A stretch of DNA of 29,722 nt from DAIOHQ01 sp036744635 (GTDB lineage: Bacteria; Planctomycetota; Phycisphaerae; Tepidisphaerales; Tepidisphaeraceae). The notes under the pieces were generated by a model. That model was not told the DNA's origin. It did not search any database and saw only the letters and a program-made list of their open reading frames with translations. Made by a program: the position numbers and the translations under genes. Below, piece after piece: positions 8,099-15,969 of the stretch; position 1 is the stretch's first letter; the number at the start of each line of letters is the position of its first letter. The DNA lies in assembly GCA_036744635.1 (NCBI GenBank), contig DAIOHQ010000025.1, forward strand, positions 1-29,722, written 5' to 3'.

Positions 8099-9327
8099 GC
8101 GAGCAAAGCCCGATCAGTGCGCATCTCAATCGCCTGCAGCTTGGCGGTCTGATGGTCGGCGCGGCGGCGGCGGTGGTATGCGTCATCGTCGGGTTCATGT
8201 CGCACGGGCAGTTTTTCCGCTCCTACCTGGCGGCGTATCTGTTCTGGCTGGGGATCACGCTGGGATCGATGGCGGTGCTGTTTATCGGCCACCTGGCGGG
8301 CGGGCAGTGGGCGTTTGTGATTCGGCGCTTCGCAGAGACCGCGGCGATGACGCTGCCGCTGATGATCGTGCTGTTCGGGCCGATTCTGCTGGGAATGGGG
8401 CATTTATTCTTGTGGACGGACAAGGAACTGCTGGCGGGAGATGCCGTTCTGCGTCACAAGAGCATCTGGCTGAACGTGCCGGCTTTCACGCTTCGCGCGG
8501 CGATCTATTTCGCGGTCTGGCTGGTTATCATTCTGCTGCTGCGAAGCTGGTCGCTGGGATGGGGGCGGACGAAGGACCGGAAGTATATCCGCAAGCTGAC
8601 GGCCATCAGCGGGCCGGGCGCCGTGATTTACGTCATCACCATGACCTTGGCCGCCATCGACTGGATCATGTCGCGCGACCCGCACTTTTTCTCCTCGATC
8701 ATTGGGTTCATCACAGTTGTCGGACAGGTGCTGACAGCGCTGGCGTTTCTGGTGCTGATGCTGCGGCTTTTCCACAAGGATGAACCGGTGTCCGCGACGG
8801 TGAATGGGGATGTGCTCAATGACCTGGGCAACCTGCTGCTGACGTTCGTGATTCTGTGGACATACATGGCGTTCGCCCAGTTCTTGATCATCTGGATGGG
8901 CAACGAGCGCGAGGATGTCACCTGGTATCTGCAGCGCCTCACGCCGGCATGGAAGACGACGGCGGCGCTGTTGCTGCTGTTTCACTTTCTGATCCCGTTT
9001 TTCCTGCTGCTGTCGCGGGGGATCAAACGGCGGATCGAGTCGCTGGGAGTGCTGGCGGGATTGCTGCTGTTCATGCGCTTCATCGATGTGCTGTGGATGA
9101 ACCTGCCGTCCGGCCCGACGGCGCTGGGGGGAATGCAAACGATGGCGGCCATCGTGCTGGACATGCTGCTGCCGATTGCAATCGGGGGAGTGTGGATGGC
9201 GCTGTTCGCATGGCTGCTGAAGCGCCATCCGATCGTCGCCGAGGCGATGCCGGCCGAGCAGCACTCGGCCGATTACAACCCAATCATGACCAATGACCCG
9301 GATCGGGGATTGACAGGACATTCGTAA
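8095..9327 (+). CDS. actF: ACIII subunit ActF, second NrfD-like membrane protein
   Basis: A 410-residue polytopic membrane protein with about ten helices, weakly resembling ActC and typical of ACIII ActF. Visible family-like stretches are GQFFRSYLAAYLFWLGITLGS near the N-terminus, then AIDWIMSRDPHFFSSIIGF in the middle and MGNEREDVTWYLQR. It has no quinol-site ferredoxin partner and is thought to have a structural or proton-path role beside ActC and ActD. It starts on a 4-bp overlap with actE and ends 2 bp before the next gene. The C-terminus (PIMTNDPDRGLTGHS) is hydrophilic. Confidence 0.92.
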   Translation: MSEQSPISAHLNRLQLGGLMVGAAAAVVCVIVGFMSHGQFFRSYLAAYLFWLGITLGSMAVLFIGHLAGGQWAFVIRRFAETAAMTLPLMIVLFGPILLGMGHLFLWTDKELLAGDAVLRHKSIWLNVPAFTLRAAIYFAVWLVIILLLRSWSLGWGRTKDRKYIRKLTAISGPGAVIYVITMTLAAIDWIMSRDPHFFSSIIGFITVVGQVLTALAFLVLMLRLFHKDEPVSATVNGDVLNDLGNLLLTFVILWTYMAFAQFLIIWMGNEREDVTWYLQRLTPAWKTTAALLLLFHFLIPFFLLLSRGIKRRIESLGVLAGLLLFMRFIDVLWMNLPSGPTALGGMQTMAAIVLDMLLPIAIGGVWMALFAWLLKRHPIVAEAMPAEQHSADYNPIMTNDPDRGLTGHS

Positions 9328-9329
9328 CC

Positions 9330-9773
9330 ATGGCCAGCAAGAGCGGACAACCTGTTTCCCCCGAAGCGATCGCGCGGCGGCACGAGCCGACCGATGTGCG
9401 GATCAGGCCGTTCATCATTTTCGTCAGCTTCTTTCTGCTCAGCGCCGTCGTGATTCATCTGCTGCTGTGGTGGATGACGGGAACGTATGTGAGCAACGAG
9501 AAGCTGCGCGATCCGGAGCGCTCGCCGGTGGCGGAGACGTTGCCGGCGCCGCCGGCGCCGAATCTGCAGCCTTCGATCATGCACAATACTTCTCCCTATC
9601 AGGACCTGGCGGAGATGCGGCAGCGCGATGAGAACCGGCTGCGGAGTTATGGCTGGATCGATGCCACAGCAGGGGTGGCGCACATTCCGATCGATCGGGC
9701 GATGGATCTGGTCATCGAGCGCGGACTTCCCGCAGCGCCGGCAACGCAGCCGGCAACCGGAGGTGGACGATGA
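9330..9773 (+). CDS. Small membrane protein of the act-cox operon, unnamed
   Basis: A 147-residue protein with a cytoplasmic N-terminus (DVRIRPF), one membrane helix at about 27-48 (IIFVSFFLLSAVVIHLLLWW), and a soluble part with a Pro/Ala linker. A likely conserved motif follows, LRSYGWIDATAGVAHIPIDR, then AMDLVIERGLP. The order actF, this gene, sco suggests an accessory or assembly subunit that joins ACIII to the oxidase or supports its maturation. I have seen similar motifs in ACIII-cox clusters but know no tested function. It overlaps sco by 4 bp, so it is translationally coupled to it. Confidence 0.75.
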   Translation: MASKSGQPVSPEAIARRHEPTDVRIRPFIIFVSFFLLSAVVIHLLLWWMTGTYVSNEKLRDPERSPVAETLPAPPAPNLQPSIMHNTSPYQDLAEMRQRDENRLRSYGWIDATAGVAHIPIDRAMDLVIERGLPAAPATQPATGGGR

Positions 9774-10774
9774 ACCGGATGAAATGCGCCATTCTCAATA
9801 ATGGCGCCCAACTAAGCGCTTCCTGTCAACCTGAGGTACTCCGAAGGATCTGGCCGCGAACGTCAGTCCAGCCAGATTCTTCGGAGTACCTCAGAATGAC
9901 AATTCAGGCAATTTCAACGCGGTTAACTGCGCATGGTCGGCTGGTGGCAATTCTGCTATCGCTACTGGCGGCAATGCCGTGCAGCGCGGGCGCGTCGGAC
10001 GACAAGAATCCGGCCAACGTGTTCGACGGCGTGGGAATCGATCAGAAACTGGATTCCCAGCTTCCGCTGGAAGCGGTCTTCCGCGATGAAACCGGCGGGA
10101 TGGTCAAGCTGGGGGATTACTTCGGCAGGAAGCCGGTGGTGCTGGCACTGGTGTATTACAAGTGTCCGATGCTCTGCACGATGGTGCTGAATGACCTGGT
10201 GCGCACGATGCGGAGCATGAAGATGGCGGCGGGGACCGACTACGACGTGGTGGCGGTCAGCTTCGATCCACAGGAGGGGCCGGATCTGTCGGCCAGGAAA
10301 AAGACCGAGTATGTGAAGTGGTATGGCCGGCCGGGCGGGGACATCGGCTGGCACTTTTTGACCGGAAGCGAAACGTCGATCAAAAGCCTGACGGATGCGG
10401 TCGGATTTCATTACAAGTGGGATAACAAGTCCAAACAGTTCGTTCATGCCAGCGGCATCTCGGTGATTACGCCGCAGGGAAAGATTTCGCAATATTTCTA
10501 CGGCATCCAGTACGAGCCCAAGGCCCTGACGGCGGCGCTGGAGCGGGCGGCGGGAGAGAAGATCGGCGCCGTGGTGCCGCACACGGTGGCGTATTGCTTT
10601 CAGTATGACCCGGTGACGGGAAAGTATGGCCTGATCGTCGTGCGCGCGGTGAAGGTGGGAGGAGTGCTGGCGATGCTGGGGCTGGGAGCGTTTATTTATT
10701 TCAGCGCTCGGCGGGAGCGAACCAGCGGAAGCGATGAAATATCGGATGAGCCAAAGGGCGCCGCCAAGGCGTGA
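9770..10774 (+). CDS. sco: SCO1/SenC copper chaperone for cytochrome oxidase
   Basis: A thioredoxin-fold copper chaperone that helps load the CuA site of CoxB, encoded just downstream. The metal ligands are visible: CPMLC (Cys132, Cys136) and His226 in FVHASG. The hydrophobic signal/anchor lies at about 55-75, and a second helix near the C-terminus (about 295-315) is followed by a charged tail, so both ends may be membrane-held. The start at 9770 is coupled to the previous gene (ATGA overlap), but residues 19-44 are encoded by a long inverted repeat. An alternative ATG at 9896, directly after the repeat and before the signal sequence, would give 292 residues but lacks a Shine-Dalgarno. The true start is uncertain. 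The stop overlaps coxB. Confidence 0.9.
   Translation: MNRMKCAILNNGAQLSASCQPEVLRRIWPRTSVQPDSSEYLRMTIQAISTRLTAHGRLVAILLSLLAAMPCSAGASDDKNPANVFDGVGIDQKLDSQLPLEAVFRDETGGMVKLGDYFGRKPVVLALVYYKCPMLCTMVLNDLVRTMRSMKMAAGTDYDVVAVSFDPQEGPDLSARKKTEYVKWYGRPGGDIGWHFLTGSETSIKSLTDAVGFHYKWDNKSKQFVHASGISVITPQGKISQYFYGIQYEPKALTAALERAAGEKIGAVVPHTVAYCFQYDPVTGKYGLIVVRAVKVGGVLAMLGLGAFIYFSARRERTSGSDEISDEPKGAAKA
9824..9901. repeat. Long inverted repeat at the 5' end of sco
   Basis: The 31-bp arms at 9824-9854 and 9871-9901 match in 28 of 31 positions and are separated by 16 nt. The arm core is CTGAGGTACTCCGAAG and the outer ends are TGTCA. The pattern resembles the widespread TGTCATTCTGAG-type repeats of bacterial genomes. 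A smaller hairpin (GCGCCAT at 9786-9792, ATGGCGC at 9801-9807) lies just upstream in the same gene. Confidence 0.9.
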
Positions 10775-11760
10775 TGACCATGTTCAACGACAGCAAAGGA
10801 TTCGAGTTGTTTCCCGCCCGGGCGTCGAGCGTTTCCGGCGAGGTGGATGCGCTGTATGTCTTTCTTATCGCCGTCACGGTCTTCTTCACGCTGCTGATCT
10901 TCGTCTGCATCGTCTATCTGGCGCTGAAGTACCGGCGGAAGCACCCCGACGAGATTCCGCCGGACATACCGACGAATTACACGCTGGAATACACCTGGAC
11001 CATCATCCCGTTCATTTTCCTGGTGATCATTTTCGTCTGGGGATCGCGGCTGTACGTGCGGATGGAGCGCCCGCCGGAAAACGCGATGGAAATCTACGTG
11101 ATGGCGAAGCAGTGGATGTGGAAGATGCAGCATCCGCAGGGCCGGCGCGAGATCAACGAGCTGCACCTGCCGGTGGGCCGGCCGATCAAGCTGATCATGA
11201 CCTCGCAGGATGTGATTCACAGCTTCTTCGTGCCATCGTTCCGCACCAAGCAGGATGTGCTGCCCGGCCGCTACACCACCGAATGGTTCACCCCCACGCA
11301 GATCGGGGAATATCACCTGTTCTGCGCGGAATATTGCGGGGCGCAGCATTCGGCGATGATCGGCAAAATCGTGGTGCAGAAGGAAGCGGACTATCAGGCA
11401 TGGCTGGCCGGGTCGGTCGCCGATGAGCCGATGGTGCAGGCCGGGGAGAAGCTGTTCGCCGCCAACAGTTGCATGGCCTGCCACGGCCAGCGCGGGCCGA
11501 CGGTGGCGGGATTGTTCGGCCGGACCGTGCGCCTGCACGGGCAGGATACGAGCAAGATCTACACCCGCGTCGCCGATGAGGACTATCTGCGCGATGCCAT
11601 CCTCGAGCCCAGCAAGGACATCGTGGACGGATTCCCGGCGATCATGCCCAGCTACAAGGGCGTGCTCAGCGAAGAGCAGATTTTCCAATTGATCGCGTAC
11701 ATCAAGTCGCTGCGAAACGCCGCCGACAACCAGAATCAGCCGGTGGAGGTTCCAAAATGA
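10771..11760 (+). CDS. coxB: Cytochrome c oxidase subunit II with fused cytochrome c (caa3 type)
   Basis: A 329-residue subunit II. Two N-terminal helices (about 26-50 and 75-95) lead to a cupredoxin domain with the full CuA set: His150, then Cys185, Cys189, His193 and Met196 in CAEYCGAQHSAM. A C-terminal cytochrome c domain has CMACH (234-238) and a likely axial Met292 in IMPSYKG. The fused heme makes this a caa3 oxidase that can take electrons directly from ACIII. Start 10771 overlaps the sco stop (ATGA); Met4 at 10780 is an alternative. It is followed by a 130-bp gap holding a repeat, the largest gap in the operon. Confidence 0.96.
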   Translation: MMTMFNDSKGFELFPARASSVSGEVDALYVFLIAVTVFFTLLIFVCIVYLALKYRRKHPDEIPPDIPTNYTLEYTWTIIPFIFLVIIFVWGSRLYVRMERPPENAMEIYVMAKQWMWKMQHPQGRREINELHLPVGRPIKLIMTSQDVIHSFFVPSFRTKQDVLPGRYTTEWFTPTQIGEYHLFCAEYCGAQHSAMIGKIVVQKEADYQAWLAGSVADEPMVQAGEKLFAANSCMACHGQRGPTVAGLFGRTVRLHGQDTSKIYTRVADEDYLRDAILEPSKDIVDGFPAIMPSYKGVLSEEQIFQLIAYIKSLRNAADNQNQPVEVPK

Positions 11761-11787
11761 TTGCGATGACAAGGCCGGAAGATAAAT

Positions 11788-11859
11788 ACGGAGACACGAA
11801 GACACAGAGAAGAAAAGTGAAATTCTTTGTGTGTCTCCGTGTCTCTGTGCCTCCGTGTT
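11788..11859. repeat. Imperfect inverted repeat between coxB and coxA
   Basis: The left half (from 11788) begins ACGGAGACACGAAGACACAG. The right half (about 11829-11859) reads as the reverse complement of ACGGAGGCACAGAGACACGG. Each half is itself built of roughly 10-bp degenerate units. It fills most of the gap inside an otherwise overlapping operon, so it probably inserted there. Confidence 0.7.
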
Positions 11860-11890
11860 TTTCCGTTCTCTCATTCTCAGAAACTCATTC

Positions 11891-13516
11891 ATGAGCACGA
11901 CACCCTACATTCCCGCCTTCGCCCCGGCCCCGACCTATCTGAACGCCGGCTATCGCGTGAAATCGTGGCTGCTGACTAGGGACCACAAGCGGATCGCGAT
12001 CATGTACATGATCTCGATCACCTTCTTTTTCTTCATCGGCGGCGCCGCGGCTGTGCTGATGCGCCTGGAGCTGATGACGCCGCAGGGCGATCTGTTCCTG
12101 GACGAGACCTACAACAAACTGTTCACGCTGCACGGCGTGATCATGGTCTTCTTTTTCCTCATCCCTTCCATCCCCGCCACCCTCGGCAATTTCCTCGTGC
12201 CCCTGATGATCGGGGCCCGCGACCTGGCCTTTCCGCGCATCAACCTCGCAAGCCTGTACCTGTTCATCATCGGCGGCTTCATCACCATCTGCGCCCTGGT
12301 GGCCGGCGGGGTCGATACCGGCTGGACCTTCTACACACCCTACAGCACCCTGACCAATACCTACGTCGTGGCGACCATCATCGGTATCTTCATCGCCGGC
12401 TTTTCCTCCATCTTCACCGGCTTGAACTTCGTTGTCACCGTTCACAAGATGCGCGCCCCCGGCATGACCTGGAACCGCCTGCCCCTGTTCATCTGGTCGC
12501 TCTACGCCACCAGCATTATCTTCATTCTCGGGACCCCGGTGGTCGCCATCACCCTGGCGCTGGTCTGCATCGAGCGCATTACCGGCGTCGGCATCTTCAA
12601 TCCTGCCAATGGCGGCGACCCCATCCTCTTCCAGCACCTGTTCTGGTTCTATTCCCACCCCGCCGTCTATATCATGATCCTGCCCAGCATGGGGGTGGTC
12701 AGCGAGATAGTGGCGGCGTTTTCCCGCAAAAAAATCTTCGGCTACAAGTTCGTCGCCTGGGCCAGCCTGGCCATCGCGTTCATCAGCTTTCTGGTCTGGG
12801 GACACCACATGTTCGTCTCCGGCCAGTCGATCTACGCCGGGGTCATCTTCGCCGCCCTGAGCTTCCTGGTGGCGATCCCGTCGGCGGTAAAGGTGTTCAA
12901 CTGGACCGCGACGCTTTACAAAGGCTCGGTGGCGCTGCAGACGCCGATGCTCTATGCCCTGGGTTTCATCGGGCTGTTCACGCTCGGCGGATTGACCGGA
13001 TTGTTCCTGGCATCGCTGGCGGTGGATGTTCACGTCACCGACACCTATTTCATCGTCGCCCACTTTCACTACATCATGGTGGGCGGCGCGGTGATGGGCT
13101 ACCTCGGCGCCGTGCATTACTGGTGGCCGAAGATCACCGGCAAGATGTATCCCGAATGGTGGGGACGATTCTCCGCCTTCACCCTCTTCGTCGGCTTTAA
13201 CCTCACCTTCTTCCCGCAGTTCATTCTCGGCTATCTCGGCATGCCGCGGCGCTACCATGCCTATGCCCCCGAGTTTCAGATGCTGAACGTCATGTCCACG
13301 GCCGGGGCATCCATCCTGGCCGTCGGTTATGTGCTGCCGCTGTGCTATCTGCTCTGGTCGCTGCGCTACGGCAAGGATGCCGGGCCGAATCCGTGGCGGG
13401 CGACGGGACTGGAATGGAAGACTTCGTCGCCGCCGCCGCCGGACAATTTTCTCCAAACGCCGGTGGTGACGCACGAAGCCTACGACTATGCGAGCATGGA
13501 GGCCGAACGTGTCTGA
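11891..13516 (+). CDS. coxA: Cytochrome c oxidase subunit I, A2-type heme-copper oxidase
   Basis: The 541-residue catalytic subunit, which reduces O2 to water and pumps protons. Ligands visible: His81 (LHGVIM) for the low-spin heme, His256 and the cross-linked Tyr260 in YSHPAVY, His305/His306 (GHHM) for CuB, and His391 and His393 (VAHFHY) for the hemes. YSHP at 254-257 replaces the Glu-containing GHPE motif and marks the A2 subclass, as in other caa3 enzymes. The frame extends upstream to 11831 but that part is repeat-derived, so I start at 11891. No Shine-Dalgarno is visible there, perhaps because the repeat displaced it. Its coding strand is C-richer than the act genes. The stop overlaps coxC by 8 bp. 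Confidence 0.96.
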   Translation: MSTTPYIPAFAPAPTYLNAGYRVKSWLLTRDHKRIAIMYMISITFFFFIGGAAAVLMRLELMTPQGDLFLDETYNKLFTLHGVIMVFFFLIPSIPATLGNFLVPLMIGARDLAFPRINLASLYLFIIGGFITICALVAGGVDTGWTFYTPYSTLTNTYVVATIIGIFIAGFSSIFTGLNFVVTVHKMRAPGMTWNRLPLFIWSLYATSIIFILGTPVVAITLALVCIERITGVGIFNPANGGDPILFQHLFWFYSHPAVYIMILPSMGVVSEIVAAFSRKKIFGYKFVAWASLAIAFISFLVWGHHMFVSGQSIYAGVIFAALSFLVAIPSAVKVFNWTATLYKGSVALQTPMLYALGFIGLFTLGGLTGLFLASLAVDVHVTDTYFIVAHFHYIMVGGAVMGYLGAVHYWWPKITGKMYPEWWGRFSAFTLFVGFNLTFFPQFILGYLGMPRRYHAYAPEFQMLNVMSTAGASILAVGYVLPLCYLLWSLRYGKDAGPNPWRATGLEWKTSSPPPPDNFLQTPVVTHEAYDYASMEAERV

Positions 13517-14186
13517 GCACCACGAGGCAGTCGCCCACCAATTCGAGGATGTCGCCCAGCAGCGCGAGGCCAACACGCTGGGGATGTGGGCGTTTCTCGC
13601 CACCGAAGTCATGTTCTTCGGCGCCCTGTTCACATCCTACCTGGTCTATCGCAACAGCTATTTCCCCGAGTTCCGCCGGGCCAGCCACCTGCTCAGCGAG
13701 ACCCGCGGCGCCATCAACACCGGCGTGCTGCTGTGCAGCAGCTTGACGGTGGCGCTGGCGGTACACGCGGCCGCATCGGGCAAACGCACGATGCTGATGC
13801 TCTGGCTGGCGCTGACGATCCTGTTTGGTGTCGCCTTCCTCGGCATCAAAGCCAGCGAGTATTACACGGAGTACAAGGAGAACCTGGTTCCCATGGCATC
13901 CAACTTCCGCGCCGAATCGGAACACCGGCCGGATGAGCCGATCGACGTGAAGCAGCTCAAGCTGGAGCGGGTGGAGCTCTTTTTCTGCTTTTACTTCATC
14001 ATGACCGGCATTCACGCAACCCACATGATCATCGGGCTGGCCATTTGGGCGGCCCTGCTCTACAACGCCTGGCGCGGCAAGTACACCGCCGAGCGCTACG
14101 CCCCTATCGAGATGACCGGCCTGTACTGGCACTTTGTCGATATCGTCTGGGTGTTCCTCTTTCCCCTGCTTTACCTGGTGGTGTGA
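13509..14186 (+). CDS. coxC: Cytochrome c oxidase subunit III
   Basis: A 225-residue membrane protein of the CoxC family with about five helices. Typical stretches are NTLGMWAFLATEVMFFGALF near the N-terminus, then GIKASEYYTEYKENL, MTGIHATHMIIGL and YWHFVDIVWVFLFPLLYL at the end. I choose the GTG at 13509 because GGAGG lies 6 nt upstream; an ATG at 13488 has no such site. It overlaps coxA by 8 bp and shares one base with coxD (TGATG). Subunit III stabilises proton uptake by subunit I; it holds no cofactor. Confidence 0.93.
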   Translation: MSEHHEAVAHQFEDVAQQREANTLGMWAFLATEVMFFGALFTSYLVYRNSYFPEFRRASHLLSETRGAINTGVLLCSSLTVALAVHAAASGKRTMLMLWLALTILFGVAFLGIKASEYYTEYKENLVPMASNFRAESEHRPDEPIDVKQLKLERVELFFCFYFIMTGIHATHMIIGLAIWAALLYNAWRGKYTAERYAPIEMTGLYWHFVDIVWVFLFPLLYLVV

Positions 14187-14545
14187 TGGCGCACGAAACC
14201 CAACATGCTCATTCGCCCCACCGGACCTATCTGCTGGTCTTTGCCGCCCTGATAGTGCTGCTGGCCCTGACGGTGGTGGCTGCCCACTTCAACTTTGGCA
14301 CGTGGAGCCTGATCATCGCCATGCTTATCGCCGCCACCAAGGCGGTGCTGGTGGTGCTCTTTTTCATGCACGTGTGGGGAAGCACGAGACTCACCTGGCT
14401 CTTCGCGGCCGCCGCGTTTTTCTGGCTGGGCATCATGATCACCCTGACCTTCAGCGACTACGTCACCCGCACCGCCGTCCCCGCCGCCCTGAAGCAAGGG
14501 CCGGGAGGGACCGAGGGAATCGTCAAGCTCGAGAAGATGCCGTGA
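14186..14545 (+). CDS. coxD: Cytochrome c oxidase subunit IV family protein
   Basis: A 119-residue protein with three helices (about 17-38, 43-65 and 75-95). The stretch ATKAVLVVLFFMHVWGSTRLTW is divided across the second helix and loop, and ATKA...LFFMH is characteristic of the bacterial subunit IV (CyoD/CtaF-like) family. It is the last gene of the act-cox operon, beginning on the coxC stop (TGATG). The His-rich N-terminus (ETQHAHSPHRTY) and hydrophilic C-terminus are usual for it. It probably stabilises the oxidase. Confidence 0.88.
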   Translation: MAHETQHAHSPHRTYLLVFAALIVLLALTVVAAHFNFGTWSLIIAMLIAATKAVLVVLFFMHVWGSTRLTWLFAAAAFFWLGIMITLTFSDYVTRTAVPAALKQGPGGTEGIVKLEKMP

Positions 14546-14556
14546 GCTGTCCGACT

Positions 14557-14588
14557 TTGTAGGGTGGGCGAGTACGCCCACCCTACAA
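14557..14588. repeat. TGTAGGGTGGGCG-type palindromic repeat, complete copy
   Basis: The 14-bp arms TTGTAGGGTGGGCG (14557-14570) and its exact reverse complement (14575-14588) flank AGTA. The element begins 11 bp after the coxD stop. Related sequences follow other genes at 23508, 26057 and 27353. It could act as a stem-loop at the operon's 3' end, but it has no T-run. Confidence 0.9.
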
Positions 14589-14626
14589 GATTCTGTCTCG
14601 ACGGTGTTCACACACACCAAAATAGT

Positions 14627-14685
14627 CAGGGCAGGCCTTTCGACCTGCCCTGCGTTCTCCCCTCGTACTGGTGGAGAAGTTTTTT
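14627..14685 (+). terminator. Candidate terminator region between convergent genes
   Basis: Two hairpins lie between coxD (+) and the convergent DUF4114 gene (-). CAGGGCAGG (14627-14635) pairs with CCTGCCCTG (14644-14652). TTCTCC (14655-14660) pairs with GGAGAA (14673-14678) and is followed by six T (14680-14685). The second is a weak intrinsic terminator for the cox operon. Confidence 0.4.
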
Positions 14686-14696
14686 GGGTTGGAATT

Positions 14697-15749
14697 TCAA
14701 CGGATTGCCTGCAGCCGACGGCGGAGCCGGTGGACGCCGGTGACGACGGCGCTCATCACCGCAAAACCGATCCCCTGCCACGCGGCCGTGGGCACCGGGA
14801 CGATATGGGCGGGAGGCGCGGCCGGACCATCGGGGACAATCAGGATCCCAGCCCGCGGAGAGCCGCCATTGTGCGGGGGATTGAATGGGCTATCGATCGG
14901 GCCCACATGCACGGTCGGCGGATCGATCGGGCCCACCGAACCATGCGGCGGGTCCACCGGCGGATTCGTCGTCGAAATATTGATCATCGGCGCCTGGACC
15001 GATTCATCCTGCGGCGCCGTGATCTGCGATGGTGTTTCAGTCCGCGTATCCGGCGGCGAGGAAACATCCTGCACCTGGGCGATGGTAAAGACCGGAAGAT
15101 CGGCGGTGAGCCGCACCACCAGATCGTTATAGTCGCGGTCGCCCTTGCGCTTGCCGCGGACGTTGTTGTCTTCCCAGAAGAGCACGAAGGTGCGCTGCGA
15201 GTCGGACAGCCCGGTGATTTCATAGCTGACCAGATGATCGCCGTGGTCTTTGTTCAGCGAATTCCGCGAGGAGAATATTTTCTTGTCGCCGCCGCGACCG
15301 AAGGTGATGGAATCCCCGCCGATCGAGCTGATTTCGCCGGTGGCGGCGAAACCGCGGCCGGAGACGCTAATCGTGTCCTTCAGTTTTCCGCCGTCGAACA
15401 ACCCGAACGCCTGCTTGCTGGAGCTGAATGCGGCCAGCACCTTCGCCGAGTAATCGCCGGACCAGCGCTGATCGCCGCCGCCGAGATTTCCCGGCAGGGA
15501 AGAGGCAGCCCCGGTCTCATCGTCGGCAATACGGTGGGCGAAGAGCGATCCGTTGGAGTATCCGCCGGCGCTCATCACGAAGTCGCCGCCGAAGCCGTGC
15601 TCCAGAATCTGCTCCTGCGACGCCTCGCTCTTGCGGGTCTTTTTCACCTGGGTCAGATCAGCCCGGGCGGCTGCGCCCAGCGACAAACTCACCGCCGCGG
15701 CGACGGCCAATTTGAAGACGGACTGTGAGCCAAATGCGCAACTACGCAT
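14697..15749 (-). CDS. DUF4114 secreted protein with VPLPA/PEP-CTERM-like anchor
   Basis: A 350-residue exported protein. A signal peptide (about 1-30: MRSCAFGSQSVFKLAVAAAV, then ending AAARA) is followed by a beta-rich domain with FVLFWEDNNVRGKRKGDRDY and then NDLVVRL, the DUF4114 signature with Asp-rich, possibly calcium-binding residues. A Pro-rich linker repeats VGPIDPP/VGPIDSP. The C-terminus has VPVPTAAW, a hydrophobic helix and an Arg cluster (HRLRRRLQ), the plan of VPLPA/PEP-CTERM exosortase substrates. It is thus likely processed and sent to the cell surface or matrix. I start at 15749, where GGAGG lies 5 nt upstream; the frame stays open to 15896. No exosortase gene is in the window. 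Confidence 0.75.
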   Translation of the reverse strand: MRSCAFGSQSVFKLAVAAAVSLSLGAAARADLTQVKKTRKSEASQEQILEHGFGGDFVMSAGGYSNGSLFAHRIADDETGAASSLPGNLGGGDQRWSGDYSAKVLAAFSSSKQAFGLFDGGKLKDTISVSGRGFAATGEISSIGGDSITFGRGGDKKIFSSRNSLNKDHGDHLVSYEITGLSDSQRTFVLFWEDNNVRGKRKGDRDYNDLVVRLTADLPVFTIAQVQDVSSPPDTRTETPSQITAPQDESVQAPMINISTTNPPVDPPHGSVGPIDPPTVHVGPIDSPFNPPHNGGSPRAGILIVPDGPAAPPAHIVPVPTAAWQGIGFAVMSAVVTGVHRLRRRLQAIR

Positions 15750-15969
15750 ACCAGCCTCCACATTTAATCTTGCTGAAACTGCACCCGGTCGAGCAAAGGT
15801 CGAGATAGCCTGGCCATCCCGCTTACGAAGAAAAAGATACCCCGGATTCAAGAGGGAAATCGGAAAAAGTCGGCCGATGGAGCGATTTGGGCGCAAAGCG
15901 GCGATGCTTTATTGGGGATATGACGGGTGCGCCGGCGAGCTGGTAATGCCGCGGTGAATTATCGGGCGA

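Noticed and set aside
13488..13508. Upstream ATG for coxC
   Set aside because: It has no ribosome-binding site; the GTG at 13509 has GGAGG at the ideal distance.
11885..13633. Long minus-strand open frame across coxA
   Set aside because: It is rich in Asp, Glu, Gly and His without motifs, and coxA on the other strand has all catalytic ligands.
15750..15969. Riboswitch or sigma-54 site before the DUF4114 gene
   Set aside because: The region has a short direct repeat and AT-rich patches, but no GEMM-like core or GG-N10-GC pattern that I could defend.
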